Below are positions 16,543-26,582 of a DNA stretch of 64,000 bases, piece after piece; position 1 is the stretch's first letter; every line of letters begins with the position of its first letter. The translations under genes were made by a program, and so were the position numbers. Under the pieces are notes generated by a model. It had not been told where the DNA came from, searched no databases, and saw only the letters and a program-made list of their open reading frames with translations. The stretch is from the NCBI RefSeq assembly GCF_001428545.1, contig NZ_LMHZ01000014.1, positions 58,600-122,599 on the forward strand. Direction: 5' to 3'. Source of the DNA: Noviherbaspirillum sp. Root189 (lineage in GTDB: Bacteria; Pseudomonadota; Gammaproteobacteria; Burkholderiales; Burkholderiaceae_D).

Positions 16543-17546
16543 AGTCCCGGTCACTCAGGCGGCAGCATGGGGTCGCGGTGATTACGGCGCTGCTGCTGAC
16601 GACCCTGGCCATCACGATTGTTGCGAGCCTGTTCTGGCAACAGCAGGTACAGGTGCGTTCGATTGAAAACCAGCGACTGCAATTGCAGAAGCAGTGGATT
16701 CTGCGGGGCGCAATCGATTATGCGCGCGTGATTCTGACGGCTGACACGAGTACGACTATCGACAGTCTGGATGACCCTTGGGCGGTGCCACTGGCGGAAA
16801 CTCGCCTGGACGATTATGTAGAAAATGGACGGGCCGATACCGATGTGCCGGATGCGGTTCTTTCAGGGGGAATTGAAGATGCGTATGCCAGGTTCAATCT
16901 CATCAGACTTGTTAGTGGTAACCAGCCCAATCAGGAACAGGTGGCAGCGTTCAGGCGTTTGCTGACCTTATTGCAAATTGATCCCGGCTTGGCGCTTCCG
17001 GCGGCCACAACGATTGCCGCTGCATCGAAGCCCGCTGTCGGCACCGGCACCGGCACCAGCACGGGCACAGGCACAGGCACAGGCACAGGCGGAACGTCCA
17101 CAATCTCCGTCCCTGGCTCGGCACCGCAATTTATGGAGTTTAGACAAATCGACGATCTGTTATTCGTTCCTGGATACACGCCTGAAATACTAGAGAAGCT
17201 CAGAAATTTTGTCATTGTGCTACCGATGGAAGCGACCAGTGCTGCAATCAACATCAATACCGCACCAGCCGAGGTAATTGCGGCAATGTTCGATGGTGTA
17301 AATCTTTCGGATGCCAACACCATTGTTGCTTCACGTAAAGGGCGCCCGATCACTTCTTTCAGCGATACCCGTCTCGCCCCTTTATCAAAAGACCAAGGAG
17401 CGTTGAATACCAAAATTCGATTTAACAGCGAATATTTTCTGGTTTATGGCAAAGTACGCCTTAATCGCGCCGGCATGGAAATGCAAACCTTAGTGAAGCG
17501 CAATTCCAACCGTACCGCGCAAGTCATCTGGATACGCGAATTCTAA
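16539..17546 (+). CDS. gspK: Type II secretion minor pseudopilin GspK
   Basis: A 335-residue tip pseudopilin. The leader is followed by G|VAVITALLLTTLAITIVASL, which lacks the mature Glu5 as is usual for GspK. Family segments include GGIEDAYARFNLIRLV and the helix-hairpin-helix-like region AININTAPAEVIAAMFDGV. An insertion of Gly-Thr repeats (about residues 167-185) separates the two halves and looks like a recently expanded low-complexity linker. Start overlaps gspJ (ATGA). Confidence 0.92.
   Translation: MKSRSLRRQHGVAVITALLLTTLAITIVASLFWQQQVQVRSIENQRLQLQKQWILRGAIDYARVILTADTSTTIDSLDDPWAVPLAETRLDDYVENGRADTDVPDAVLSGGIEDAYARFNLIRLVSGNQPNQEQVAAFRRLLTLLQIDPGLALPAATTIAAASKPAVGTGTGTSTGTGTGTGTGGTSTISVPGSAPQFMEFRQIDDLLFVPGYTPEILEKLRNFVIVLPMEATSAAININTAPAEVIAAMFDGVNLSDANTIVASRKGRPITSFSDTRLAPLSKDQGALNTKIRFNSEYFLVYGKVRLNRAGMEMQTLVKRNSNRTAQVIWIREF
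17040..17093 (+). repeat. GGCACN hexanucleotide repeat inside gspK
   Basis: About nine tandem, slightly degenerate GGCACC/GGCACA units encode the Gly-Thr linker of GspK. Because the unit is six bases, unit gain or loss keeps the frame and only changes linker length. Confidence 0.85.
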
Positions 17547-17565
17547 TAAGAAAGAAAAACCTATC

Positions 17566-18816
17566 TTGAGCACACTGTATATCCGTCTACCTTCGCACGT
17601 CTTTGCAGAAAGCCTGCAGCCCGGCATGCCGCTGTACTGCGAGTACGCAATGGCCACCAATGGCGGAGCGCTGGAGCGCGAAGGCATGACCGCCTTGCCC
17701 GACATGACCGAATTGGTACGCAAGGCACAGCGCGTCGTGTTGCTGCTTGCGCCCGGAGACGTCACGCTGTTGCGCGTCAAAGTGCCGCCGCTGTCGCCGG
17801 CAAGACTCAAGGCCGCGTTGCCGAACCTGGTCGAAGATCAGTTGATGAGCGACCCGGAGGAGTGCGTCGTCGTTGCCGACAACACACGCAGCGATACACG
17901 CACTGTCGCCGTGGTGCAGCGCACCTGGCTTGAACTGCTGGCACGGACCTTCGTCACCATGGGTGCGCGTCGGATCGTCGCCTTGCCTGCGCAACTGTGC
18001 CTGCCATATCAGCGCGACATGGCCAGCGCCGCCGTTGCGGAACATGGTGAGGATATTGATGTTGCGGTACGACTGTCGGAACACGAGGGCATTGGTTTGT
18101 CTATTGTTGCCGACCAGCCAGAGTCCGCTGCATTCGAAGTGATGCAGTCGCTGGCAATGATGGTGCCGAACGGTGCCGTCACCCTGTACGTGCCGCAAGC
18201 CCGGGTACGCGATTACCAGGAATCGCTGAATATTGCGCCGACGCTCAATGAGCGCATTACTCTGCACGCAGACAACTGGCCACGCTGGATTGGTGCTGCC
18301 GACAAAGTGCAGGTCGACCTGATGACGGGTCTGGGCGCGTCAACCGGTCCCAAGTTTGACTGGTCTCGCTGGCGCTGGCCGATGGCGCTCGCCGTCGCTT
18401 TGCTGGCGGTAAATATTGTTGGCCTGAACGTCGACTGGATGCGCATGAAGCGCGAGGCCGAGTTCTTGCGCAACAGCATGGTACAGACCTACAAATCGGC
18501 GTTTCCGAAAGACACGGTGGTCATCGATCCGCTCGCACAGGTGCGTCAAAAGCTTGCGGCAGGCCAGCGGCAGTCTGGTCAACTCGCACCGGACGATTTT
18601 GTCGCTCTTGCGGCACAGTTTGGCGAGGCATGGACAAGTATCGGACAGGGCCCCAATGCTATCGCCGGACTGGAATACCGGGATCGCAGCCTGACGGTAA
18701 AGCTTAAACCGGACGCGAAAATCCCTGCGGATCAATTGACCAGTGCTCTGGCCTCTCGCCATCTTTCCGCAACCCAGCCCAATGCGGGCGTATGGCAAAT
18801 CAGGAGCGGCAAATGA
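17566..18816 (+). CDS. gspL: Type II secretion inner-membrane protein GspL
   Basis: A 416-residue protein with a cytosolic actin-like N-terminal domain that contacts the GspE ATPase, one membrane helix (about 267-288, PMALAVALLAVNIVGLNVDW) and a periplasmic ferredoxin-like domain. Start codon is TTG at 17566; there is no ATG near, and homologues begin with this STLYIRLPS segment. The motif VPPLSPARLKAALPNLVEDQL is typical. Its stop overlaps gspM (ATGA). Confidence 0.92.
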   Translation: MSTLYIRLPSHVFAESLQPGMPLYCEYAMATNGGALEREGMTALPDMTELVRKAQRVVLLLAPGDVTLLRVKVPPLSPARLKAALPNLVEDQLMSDPEECVVVADNTRSDTRTVAVVQRTWLELLARTFVTMGARRIVALPAQLCLPYQRDMASAAVAEHGEDIDVAVRLSEHEGIGLSIVADQPESAAFEVMQSLAMMVPNGAVTLYVPQARVRDYQESLNIAPTLNERITLHADNWPRWIGAADKVQVDLMTGLGASTGPKFDWSRWRWPMALAVALLAVNIVGLNVDWMRMKREAEFLRNSMVQTYKSAFPKDTVVIDPLAQVRQKLAAGQRQSGQLAPDDFVALAAQFGEAWTSIGQGPNAIAGLEYRDRSLTVKLKPDAKIPADQLTSALASRHLSATQPNAGVWQIRSGK

Positions 18817-19346
18817 ACGCCACCACCACAAGCCGCGCCCGCACGTCGGGCCTGAAGCAATCTTTCACCGATTTCTGGAGCGCGCGCAACAAGCGTGAAC
18901 AGAATATGCTGACGGCGGCGGCAGTCGTGATTGTCCTCGGCTTGCTGTACCTGCTCTTGGTCGACCCCGCGCTCAGCGGGCGAAGTACTTTAGAAAAGAC
19001 GCTGCCGGCATTGCGCCAGCAAGCGGCAGAAGTGCAAGCCTTGTCGCGGGAAGCGGCTGCGGCCGGCGGCGCCACAAACGCCAATACGCCGCCACCGCCA
19101 CCCATGACACGTGAAAGCCTTGAGGCTTCGCTGACAGCAAAGGGTCTGAAACCGCAAAACCTGACGGTGACCGGCGAACTGGCCAAGCTGCAGCTGAACG
19201 GCGTATCCTTCGCAGGCACGGTTGACTGGCTGGCGGAAATGCAGCGCAACGCCCGCATTGCCGTCGTCGATGCCGTGATCGAACCACAGGGCCAGCAAGA
19301 CACAGTCAACGCGACGCTGACACTGCGCCAGCAAAAACCGGAATAA
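18813..19346 (+). CDS. gspM: Type II secretion protein GspM
   Basis: A 177-residue bitopic protein with one membrane helix (about 33-50, LTAAAVVIVLGLLYLLLV) and a small periplasmic domain; it partners GspL in the assembly platform. The ATG at 18813 overlaps the gspL TGA and is preferred over the in-frame start seven codons earlier. A proline run (PPPPP) lies at about residue 90. Confidence 0.9.
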   Translation: MNATTTSRARTSGLKQSFTDFWSARNKREQNMLTAAAVVIVLGLLYLLLVDPALSGRSTLEKTLPALRQQAAEVQALSREAAAAGGATNANTPPPPPMTRESLEASLTAKGLKPQNLTVTGELAKLQLNGVSFAGTVDWLAEMQRNARIAVVDAVIEPQGQQDTVNATLTLRQQKPE

Positions 19347-19391
19347 GCCGGGATAAGCCTAAACAAGCAGCACAAGGGAGAAACAATAAAA

Positions 19392-20165
19392 GTGCGACGC
19401 CTCGTGATATGGTTGTTTGCTGCGGTGGTTGCCGTGGCGCTGACCGTGGTTGTGTTTTGTCCAGCGTCCTGGATGACGGTGCTGCTGGAGAAGCAGACCG
19501 GAGGCCGTCTGACGCTTGGTGATGCACAAGGTACGCTCTGGAACGGCTCCGGCTTTATCGGTGGGGCACCCAGTGCGGCGGACCCCGTTACACCGTTGTT
19601 GCCAGGAAGGTTTTCCTGGCGTCTGTCGCCGCTGGTGCTGTTGGGACAAGTAGATGTTGCATTGGAGAATGCCGAGTCGCTGGGACAGCCGGTACGGATC
19701 ACCGGCAGCTGGAATCAGTGGCAGGTTACGGCCGGTGGTGTAAATCTGCCGGCCGAGCGGCTTGCCGGTCTCGGTGCGCCGCTCAACACGATTCAGCCAT
19801 CCGGAAGCATGCGTCTGACCTGGACGCCGTTGCAGATTACGCGGCAGGGCAACGCGGTGGCGGTAAATGGCACGATGAACTTGCAAATGGAAAACATCGC
19901 GTCGCGTCTGTCACCGATCAAACCGCTGGGAGCTTACCAATTGATAATGGATTGGCGCGGCCAGCGGGCGCCGGTGGCGCTGACGAGTACCAGGGGACCC
20001 CTGCTGTTGAGCGGAACCGGCGAACTGGTCAATGGCAGGTTGCGTTTTTCGGGAAAGGCTGAAGCGGAAGAAGGGCAGGAAGAAAGGCTGGCAAATCTTT
20101 TGAATTTGCTGGGACAGCGCCGACGAGTCGGCGATAAGGATGTTATCGCGCTAGAGTTCAAATGA
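19392..20165 (+). CDS. gspN: Type II secretion protein GspN
   Basis: A 257-residue protein with an N-terminal signal/anchor (RLVIWLFAAVVAVALTVVVF) and a periplasmic beta-rich part with GDAQGTLWNGSGFI, the GspN hallmark. Start is GTG at 19392 with AAGGGAG about 11 bases upstream. GspN is present in a subset of type II systems and its exact role is not settled. It overlaps gspD by four bases. Confidence 0.9.
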   Translation: MRRLVIWLFAAVVAVALTVVVFCPASWMTVLLEKQTGGRLTLGDAQGTLWNGSGFIGGAPSAADPVTPLLPGRFSWRLSPLVLLGQVDVALENAESLGQPVRITGSWNQWQVTAGGVNLPAERLAGLGAPLNTIQPSGSMRLTWTPLQITRQGNAVAVNGTMNLQMENIASRLSPIKPLGAYQLIMDWRGQRAPVALTSTRGPLLLSGTGELVNGRLRFSGKAEAEEGQEERLANLLNLLGQRRRVGDKDVIALEFK

Positions 20166-22408
20166 AAAAAAATCAATCAGCAGAAACATTACAAGGTACG
20201 GCGCGCATGCGCCGTGTTGGCGCAGCCGCATTGCTGCTGTGTGCAATGGCGGGCATGCCGAACGTGAACGCCCAGGATCCCTCCTCGAATCAGGCCACGC
20301 TGAATTTTGTCGGTGCCGATATCGAGTCGGTGGTCAAGGCCATCGGCCATTACACCCGCACCACTTTCATTATCGACCCACGGGTCAAGGGCACGATCAA
20401 CCTGGTCTCCGAGAAGCCGGTCACCAAGCCGCAAGCATTGCAGATGCTGGCCTCGTCGCTACGGCTGCAGGGCTTTGCGATGGTAAGCAGCGGCGGCGTC
20501 ACCAAGGTGGTGCCGGAAGCGGATGCCAAGCTGCAGGCCGGGCCGATACAGGCGGGAGAAGTGCGTGGCGACCAGATCGCAACGCAGATCTTCCGTCTCA
20601 ACTATGAATCCGCACCCAACCTGGTGCAGGTGCTGCGCCCGCTGATTTCGCCGAACAACACGATCAACGTCAATCCCGGCAATAACAGCATCGTCATCAC
20701 CGACTATGCGGACAACCTCAAGCGTCTTGGCCGCATCATCGCCGCGCTCGATTCTCCGGCGGTCGGCGACCTTGATGTGGTGCCTGTCAAATACGCGGTC
20801 GCCACCGACATTGCGGTACTCGCCAACCGCTTGCTCGAACAGGGCGGCGCGGTCGCCGGTGGCGATGCGGGACGTGTCACGGTGCTGGCGGATTCCCGGA
20901 CCAATTCGGTCATCATCCGTGCGCCTTCCGTGGCGCGCGCCAATCTTGCCAAGTCGCTGATCGCCAAACTCGACCAGCAGACCTCGCAGCCGGGTAACGT
21001 CCACGTGGTGTACCTGCGCAATGCCGATGCGGTCCGGCTCGCACAAACCTTGCGTGCGGTGGTCGCGTCCGATCCGTCGGCCCAGGCCAACAATACCGCA
21101 GGCACCCAACAACAACCGCAGCAGCCGCAAGTGACCTCGCCAGGCCAGCAGGCCCAGCTCGGACAGGGCGCACTGAACCAGGGCCAGCAGACTCCCGCCG
21201 CGTTGCCAACCGGCGGCGCGGGCGGATTCATTCAAGCCGACCCGGCCACCAATGCCTTGATCATTACCGCCAGTGAAGCGGTGTATCGCAACCTGCGCGC
21301 AGTGATCGACCAGCTCGATGCACGCCGCGCGCAGATTTACGTGGAATCGCTCATAGTCGAAGTAACTGCCGACCGCGCGGCCGAGTTCGGCATCCAGTGG
21401 GCCGGTCTATCCGGCGATGCCACCAGCCGCTATCGTGTCGGCGGCGCGACCGGATTCACCACGGCGGGCGGTGGCAACAACCTGATCAGCCAGGCCGTTG
21501 CCAATGCGACCACAGGTAATCCGCTGCCGCCTGGTAACGGTCTGAACCTCGGCATTTTCCGCCAGGTCGGCGGTTCGCTGACGCTGGGTGCGCTGGCACG
21601 CGCGCTCGAATCCGAAGGCAACGCCAATATCCTGTCAATGCCTAACCTGATCACGCTGGATAACGAGGAGGCCCGTATCATCGTCGGCCAGAACGTGCCT
21701 TTCGTGACCGGTCAGTTCACCACCGCCGCATCCGGCGGTGCGGCCGGCGTCAACCCGTTCCAGACCATCGAACGCAAGGACGTCGGCCTGTCGCTGCGCG
21801 TGCGTCCGCAAGTGTCCGAAGGCGGCACGGTCAAGATGGCGATTTATCAAGAGACATCGAACATCCAGCCGACCAGCAACGCTTCCGACATCATCACCAA
21901 CAAGCGCTCAATTGAAACCAATGTGCTGGTCGACGATGGCCAGATCATCGTGCTAGGCGGCCTGATCGAAGACCGTGTTACCGATGGCAACGAACAGGTG
22001 CCGGTGCTCGGCGATATCCCGGTGGTTGGCAATCTGTTCAAATATCGCAGCCGCAATGGCCGGAAAACCAACCTGATGGTATTCCTGAAGCCCACGGTCT
22101 TGCGCAGTAACGAACAAAGCATGAGCGTGACCGGCGACCGCTATGAATACATACGGAACGTCCAGGGAAATTCGCAGTCCACTGATTCTCTCCTGCTGCG
22201 TGACATGACGACACCGGTTGCGCCTCCGCTCCAGAATGGACGGCCGGTCGGTGGCGATTTCGTCAACGTCGATCCACGCACCCCGGCGGCAACCACGCCA
22301 CCTGCAGGCACCGTGGACAACCCGCCGCCGCTTGCCCCTGGGCCAGCCCCTGCGGTACCGCCCGTACCGGATGCGGGAATGCCGCAGCGCACCCCCAACC
22401 CCAAATGA
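20162..22408 (+). CDS. gspD: Type II secretion outer-membrane secretin GspD
   Basis: A 748-residue secretin that forms the outer-membrane channel. After a signal peptide (cleaved near VNAQ, residue 38) come the N0 domain ([16 protein letters not shown]), N1-N3 domains with the [14 protein letters not shown] and [15 protein letters not shown] segments, a Gln/Gly-rich linker within N3 (about 309-356), and the secretin domain with VPFVTGQ and [23 protein letters not shown]. The C-terminal 50 residues are proline-rich. No pilotin gene is seen nearby. The start overlaps gspN (ATGA), so the signal peptide has a long polar n-region unless M16 is used. Confidence 0.95.
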   Translation: MKKNQSAETLQGTARMRRVGAAALLLCAMAGMPNVNAQDPSSNQATLNFVGADIESVVKAIGHYTRTTFIIDPRVKGTINLVSEKPVTKPQALQMLASSLRLQGFAMVSSGGVTKVVPEADAKLQAGPIQAGEVRGDQIATQIFRLNYESAPNLVQVLRPLISPNNTINVNPGNNSIVITDYADNLKRLGRIIAALDSPAVGDLDVVPVKYAVATDIAVLANRLLEQGGAVAGGDAGRVTVLADSRTNSVIIRAPSVARANLAKSLIAKLDQQTSQPGNVHVVYLRNADAVRLAQTLRAVVASDPSAQANNTAGTQQQPQQPQVTSPGQQAQLGQGALNQGQQTPAALPTGGAGGFIQADPATNALIITASEAVYRNLRAVIDQLDARRAQIYVESLIVEVTADRAAEFGIQWAGLSGDATSRYRVGGATGFTTAGGGNNLISQAVANATTGNPLPPGNGLNLGIFRQVGGSLTLGALARALESEGNANILSMPNLITLDNEEARIIVGQNVPFVTGQFTTAASGGAAGVNPFQTIERKDVGLSLRVRPQVSEGGTVKMAIYQETSNIQPTSNASDIITNKRSIETNVLVDDGQIIVLGGLIEDRVTDGNEQVPVLGDIPVVGNLFKYRSRNGRKTNLMVFLKPTVLRSNEQSMSVTGDRYEYIRNVQGNSQSTDSLLLRDMTTPVAPPLQNGRPVGGDFVNVDPRTPAATTPPAGTVDNPPPLAPGPAPAVPPVPDAGMPQRTPNPK

Positions 22409-22424
22409 AAGTAGGACAGTAGTA

Positions 22425-23864
22425 ATGAGCACAATCCTGACCGACGCCCGCCTTCTCCCGTACGCTTTCGCACGCGATCATGCACTGCTCGCGCGGCGCA
22501 GCGAGACGGCCGGCAATGCAGTTGAAGTGTGGGTGTCGGAGGCGACCGTGCCCTCGGCGATCGCCGAGGTCAGCCGCCGTTTCGGCCGGGTCAAGCTGAA
22601 GTCGCTTTCGCGCGAAGACCTTGAAACCGCCATTGCCAAAGCGTATGCCGGTTCCGGCAACGATGCCGCACAAGTGGTCGATGAAGTCGAATCCGACCTC
22701 GACCTCGCCAAGCTGATGCTGGACATGCCGGCCATCGAAGACTTGCTGGAATCCGCCGACGACGCGCCGGTGATCCGCATGATCAATGCGCTGCTGACCC
22801 AGGCGTTGCGCGAAGAAGCGTCGGATATCCATATCGAACCGTTCGAGCAGGTGTCGGTCGTGCGCTTCCGCGTCGACGGCGCCTTGCGCGACATCGTGCG
22901 GCCGAAGAAAGCGATACATGCTTCGCTGATTTCGCGTATCAAGATCATGGCCCAGCTCGACATCGCGGAAAAACGCTTGCCGCAGGACGGACGCATTACC
23001 CTGCGCGTCGGCGGCAAACCGGTCGACGTGCGGGTCTCGACATTGCCCACCGGCCACGGCGAACGCGCCGTGCTGCGTCTGCTCGACAAGGAAGGTGGCC
23101 GCATGGACCTGAGCCATCTGGGCATGAGTCCCGATGTGCAACAGCAGTTCGACAACCTGATTAGCCAGCCACACGGCATTGTGCTGGTGACCGGCCCGAC
23201 CGGTTCCGGTAAAACCACGACACTGTACGCAGCGCTGACGCGCCTGAACGCTCCGGCCACCAATATCCTCACGGTCGAGGATCCGATCGAATACGAATTG
23301 CCCGGCGTCGGACAGACCCAGGTCAATGCACGTATCGACATGACCTTCGCCAAGGCGCTGCGCGCGATCCTGCGTCAGGATCCGGACATCATCATGATCG
23401 GTGAGATCCGCGACCTCGAAACCGCGCAGATCGCGGTGCAGGCTTCGCTCACCGGTCACCTCGTATTGGCCACCCTGCACACCAACGATTCCGCGTCCGC
23501 CGTCACCCGTCTGCTCGACATGGGTATTGAGCCCTTCCTGCTGTCGTCGTCGCTGCTGGGTGTGGTTGCGCAACGCCTGGTGCGCAAGCTCTGTCCTGTC
23601 TGCAAACGCAACGACGGCCATGAGTGGCATGCGGTCGGCTGCGACAAGTGCGGCCATACCGGCTACCAGGGACGTGTCGGTATCTATGAATTGCTCACCA
23701 CCACCGACGAAATCCGCAAGCAGATCCACGACCGCGCCTCGGAAGCCGAGATCCGCGTCACCGCCCAGCGCGATGGCATGAAGACCATGCGTGAAGACGG
23801 CGAGCGCTGGCTGGCCGACGGGACCACCACGCCGGCCGAGTTGCTGCGTGTGGCGAAGGAATGA
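22425..23864 (+). CDS. gspE: Type II secretion ATPase GspE
   Basis: A 479-residue cytosolic hexameric ATPase that powers pseudopilus assembly. The ATG at 22425 has TAGGA just upstream, and the residues before it in the open frame belong to the overlapping end of gspD. Walker A GPTGSGKT lies at 257-264, the Asp box [10 protein letters not shown] at 281-290, Walker [13 protein letters not shown] at 319-330, the His box [13 protein letters not shown] at 344-356, and a zinc-binding tetracysteine at C390, C393, C406 and C409. Full length. Confidence 0.96.
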   Translation: MSTILTDARLLPYAFARDHALLARRSETAGNAVEVWVSEATVPSAIAEVSRRFGRVKLKSLSREDLETAIAKAYAGSGNDAAQVVDEVESDLDLAKLMLDMPAIEDLLESADDAPVIRMINALLTQALREEASDIHIEPFEQVSVVRFRVDGALRDIVRPKKAIHASLISRIKIMAQLDIAEKRLPQDGRITLRVGGKPVDVRVSTLPTGHGERAVLRLLDKEGGRMDLSHLGMSPDVQQQFDNLISQPHGIVLVTGPTGSGKTTTLYAALTRLNAPATNILTVEDPIEYELPGVGQTQVNARIDMTFAKALRAILRQDPDIIMIGEIRDLETAQIAVQASLTGHLVLATLHTNDSASAVTRLLDMGIEPFLLSSSLLGVVAQRLVRKLCPVCKRNDGHEWHAVGCDKCGHTGYQGRVGIYELLTTTDEIRKQIHDRASEAEIRVTAQRDGMKTMREDGERWLADGTTTPAELLRVAKE

Positions 23865-23921
23865 ACCCATGCCGCCCAACGACCGGCATGCACGACTGAT
23901 TTGATGGAAGCCTGAACCACC

Positions 23922-25142
23922 ATGCCCGCATTTCGCTACGAAGCCGTCGACGCCGCCGGCGCAACCAGGAAAGGCGTTGTCAATGCCGATAGTGCGCGCG
24001 CCGCACGATCGGACTTGCGTGCGCAGGGCCTGGTGCCCATTCTGGTCGATGCGATCGCAGCCCAGGTCGATGAACTCGGCCAGACCCGCAGCCGCGCCTT
24101 CGGCGACAAACTCTCGACCACTGAGCTGGCCTTGTTCACACGACAGCTGGCCAGCCTGCTGGAAGCCAGCCTGCCGCTGGAACAGGCGTTCACCGCGTTG
24201 CTGGAGCAGGCCGAGCGTCCCTATGTGCGTGACCTGATTGCATCGATTCGCTCCGAACTGATGGGCGGATCCTCCCTGTCCGACGCGCTGTCGCGCCATC
24301 CGCGCGATTTCGCCGATATCTATCGTGCGCTGGTTGCTTCTGGCGAACAGATCGGTCAGCTGTCGCGTGTGCTGTCCCGCCTTGCCGATTACATCGAGCG
24401 CCGTAATTCGCTGGTACAAAAGGTCAGGCTGGCATTCACCTATCCGGCTATCGTTACCGTGGTTGCGTTTGCCATCGTGATCTTCCTGCTTGCCTATGTG
24501 GTGCCGCAGATCGTCTCGGTGTTCGCCAATACCAAGCAAAAGTTGCCCTTGCTGACCGTCATCATGCTGGCGATCTCCGATTTTGTGCGCAGCTACGGCT
24601 GGATCGTCGCATTGCTTGCAGTCGGCGGCTTCCTGTTATGGCGGCGCGCGCTGAAAAATCCCGACATCAAATTCCGCTGGCATCGATGGCTACTGACCGC
24701 GCCGCTCTACGGCAAGTTCGAGCGCAGCCTCAATACCGCCCGTTTTGCCAGCACGCTGGCGATTACGACCGGGTCCGGCGTGCCTATCCTGCGTGCGCTG
24801 CAGACCAGCCGCGATACCTTGTCGAACGTCGCCATGCGCGAACAGGTGGAAGAGGCCACCACCAGCGTACGTGAAGGCGTAGGCCTGGCGCGTGCGTTGT
24901 CAGCGCACAAGCATTTTCCACCCATGCTGATCCACATGATCCGTGCCGGCGAAGTGACCGGCGAGCTGCCGGCCATGCTGGAACGCGCATCGAATGCGCA
25001 GGAAGCCGATCTGGAACGCCGGGCGCTGACGATTGCCGGCTTGCTGGAGCCGGCGCTGATTCTGGTGATGGGCGTGGTGGTGCTGCTGATCGTGCTGGCG
25101 GTGCTGATGCCGATTATCGAGATCAACCAGCTGGTGCGTTGA
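23922..25142 (+). CDS. gspF: Type II secretion platform protein GspF
   Basis: A 406-residue polytopic membrane protein with two copies of the T2SSF domain (about 70-195 and 270-395), each with LFTRQLASLLEASLPLEQA- or FASTLAITTGSGVPILRAL-type starts, and three membrane helices. It anchors GspE and the pseudopilus base. It follows gspE by 57 bases. Confidence 0.95.
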   Translation: MPAFRYEAVDAAGATRKGVVNADSARAARSDLRAQGLVPILVDAIAAQVDELGQTRSRAFGDKLSTTELALFTRQLASLLEASLPLEQAFTALLEQAERPYVRDLIASIRSELMGGSSLSDALSRHPRDFADIYRALVASGEQIGQLSRVLSRLADYIERRNSLVQKVRLAFTYPAIVTVVAFAIVIFLLAYVVPQIVSVFANTKQKLPLLTVIMLAISDFVRSYGWIVALLAVGGFLLWRRALKNPDIKFRWHRWLLTAPLYGKFERSLNTARFASTLAITTGSGVPILRALQTSRDTLSNVAMREQVEEATTSVREGVGLARALSAHKHFPPMLIHMIRAGEVTGELPAMLERASNAQEADLERRALTIAGLLEPALILVMGVVVLLIVLAVLMPIIEINQLVR

Positions 25143-25192
25143 AGGCGAATGCCAGAACCACCGGTGTGAGGAATTCCGGGAGGAATACAACT

Positions 25193-25219
25193 ATGAAAAA
25201 GAATAAAGGATCGAGATGA
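25193..25219 (+). CDS. Eight-codon upstream ORF overlapping the gspC start
   Basis: An ATG preceded by the strong Shine-Dalgarno GGGAGGA starts an ORF encoding MKKNKGSR. Its TGA overlaps the gspC ATG (ATGA). The better ribosome site of the pair belongs to this mini-ORF, so it may deliver ribosomes to gspC by termination-reinitiation. Function as a peptide is unlikely. Confidence 0.45.
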   Translation: MKKNKGSR

Positions 25220-26097
25220 AGCGCTTGCCGCTCGCCGTGAGCTTCGTATTGTTCGTTTTGTTGTGCGCCTCGATTGCGTACTGGGGAATGCAGCTCTTCA
25301 AACCGCCGCTGCGCCCGGTCGCCGCGCCGCCCAGAGCTGCTGCCCCGGAAATCCGGCCCGACGCCGCCACGGCATTATTTGGTGGCCGTGCCGCACCGGC
25401 GCAGGCCGCCAGCAATTATCAGCTGCGCGGTGTAATCTTTTCCGGCAATGCACGTGACAGCATCGCCATCCTGAGTGCCGATGGCAAGCCGCCGCAAGCG
25501 GTACGAGTCGATATGGAGATATTGCCGGGCGTAACCGTCAAGGAAGTCCACCGTGGTTATGTGCTGCTTTCGGACAATGGCGCTACCAAGCGCGTCGAGT
25601 TGCCGGAAGATGCGAAAAGCGGAGGCGTCACTGCGGCACCGGTTCCTACTGCGCCGGCCGTGCCCGCCATGCCAAGTCAGCCGGGCCGCAACTTTCCTGC
25701 GCCGGCACGCCCACCGGCAGCCACGCCACAGCAACAGCAGCAGCCGGCGGTGCCGAATAACACCACGCAGCCGGCACGGCCCGCGCCGCCTAATGCTGCT
25801 CTTGGGGCGCCTCAGGTTGGCATACCGCAACCGGCGACACCTGCCACCGGAGTGCCTGCGACGCCGGTACCAGGCGCGGCTGGCCAGCCAACCACTGCGC
25901 CGCCAACCGTTGTTGTCAACCCGCCGGCGGGTACGCCATCTGCCGGGCAATCCGTTGGCGGTGGTGTGCCGCTCCCGAATACGCCGCAAGTGCCTAACGT
26001 GCCGAATGCAGTCAACATGGCACCGAGTCCGGTTCCTGGCGGGCCACCAGCAAGCGGCAGCACGGCGCCTGGTGAGCCGCCACTGCAAAGTCGTTAG
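25216..26097 (+). CDS. gspC: Type II secretion protein GspC, PDZ-less
   Basis: A 293-residue inner-membrane protein that links the platform to the secretin. One membrane helix (about 6-25) is followed by the homology region (about 60-130: NYQLRGVIFSG, SIAILSADGKPPQAVRV, GVTVKEVHRGYVLLSDNG). Where many GspC proteins carry a PDZ or coiled-coil domain, this one has about 160 residues rich in Pro, Ala, Gln and Thr. It is the last gene of the operon, after gspF, whereas other Burkholderiales usually have gspC between gspF and gspG. Confidence 0.85.
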   Translation: MKRLPLAVSFVLFVLLCASIAYWGMQLFKPPLRPVAAPPRAAAPEIRPDAATALFGGRAAPAQAASNYQLRGVIFSGNARDSIAILSADGKPPQAVRVDMEILPGVTVKEVHRGYVLLSDNGATKRVELPEDAKSGGVTAAPVPTAPAVPAMPSQPGRNFPAPARPPAATPQQQQQPAVPNNTTQPARPAPPNAALGAPQVGIPQPATPATGVPATPVPGAAGQPTTAPPTVVVNPPAGTPSAGQSVGGGVPLPNTPQVPNVPNAVNMAPSPVPGGPPASGSTAPGEPPLQSR

Positions 26098-26367
26098 GGC
26101 AAATTTCTGCGGATCGCCGATTTGGCAAATGTCGAATTGGTGAGCGGAAAAGCTGATCGGTTTGGCGTGCAGACATGGCACCGGCCAGTTGTCGATCCAA
26201 TTTTATAAATCAAGTGTAGGGAGATGGGGGAGCGTGACGGTGCCTTTTTCGTACGGCATCAACGCACAGGCATCGACGCATAGGCCTCACTGATGCGGAT
26301 CAGGGCAGGCTGGATACGGTGTGTATCGAGTCTGCCTGCGTCGTGGTAACTTCCAGCAAAGGCGGCG

Positions 26368-26565
26368 TTAATCTGCGCCGGTCTTGCCGAGCACCTTGCT
26401 CAGCAGTTTCTCTGTGACCGATCCCCCCGGTTGCTTGCTCTCCGGAGATTGCGCCGCTTTCTGTTTAACGCCGGCCACCACCACATTGCGGCCTTTCAGT
26501 GGCCGCTGCGATGGCTCGACGCGTATGGTCATCTTCTGACGTTTTGCCAGGGCCTTGTTCGCCAT
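26368..26565 (-). CDS. Small basic conserved-type hypothetical protein
   Basis: A 65-residue Lys/Arg/Gln-rich protein (starts MANKALAKRQKMTIRVEPSQ). GGAAAGG lies about nine bases upstream of the ATG. It follows hslU on the same strand with a 17-base gap, so it is probably in the hsl transcript. It has no membrane segment or known domain. The family is not recognised; codon use looks genuine. Confidence 0.55.
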   Translation of the reverse strand: MANKALAKRQKMTIRVEPSQRPLKGRNVVVAGVKQKAAQSPESKQPGGSVTEKLLSKVLGKTGAD

Positions 26566-26582
26566 GCCGGAGGACCTTTCCT

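Noticed and set aside
22263..24539. 758-codon open frame on the minus strand
   Set aside because: It is antisense to gspE and the neighbouring gene ends, which have full motif sets. The product is His/Gln/Arg-rich without any domain, as expected for the complement of GC-rich coding DNA.
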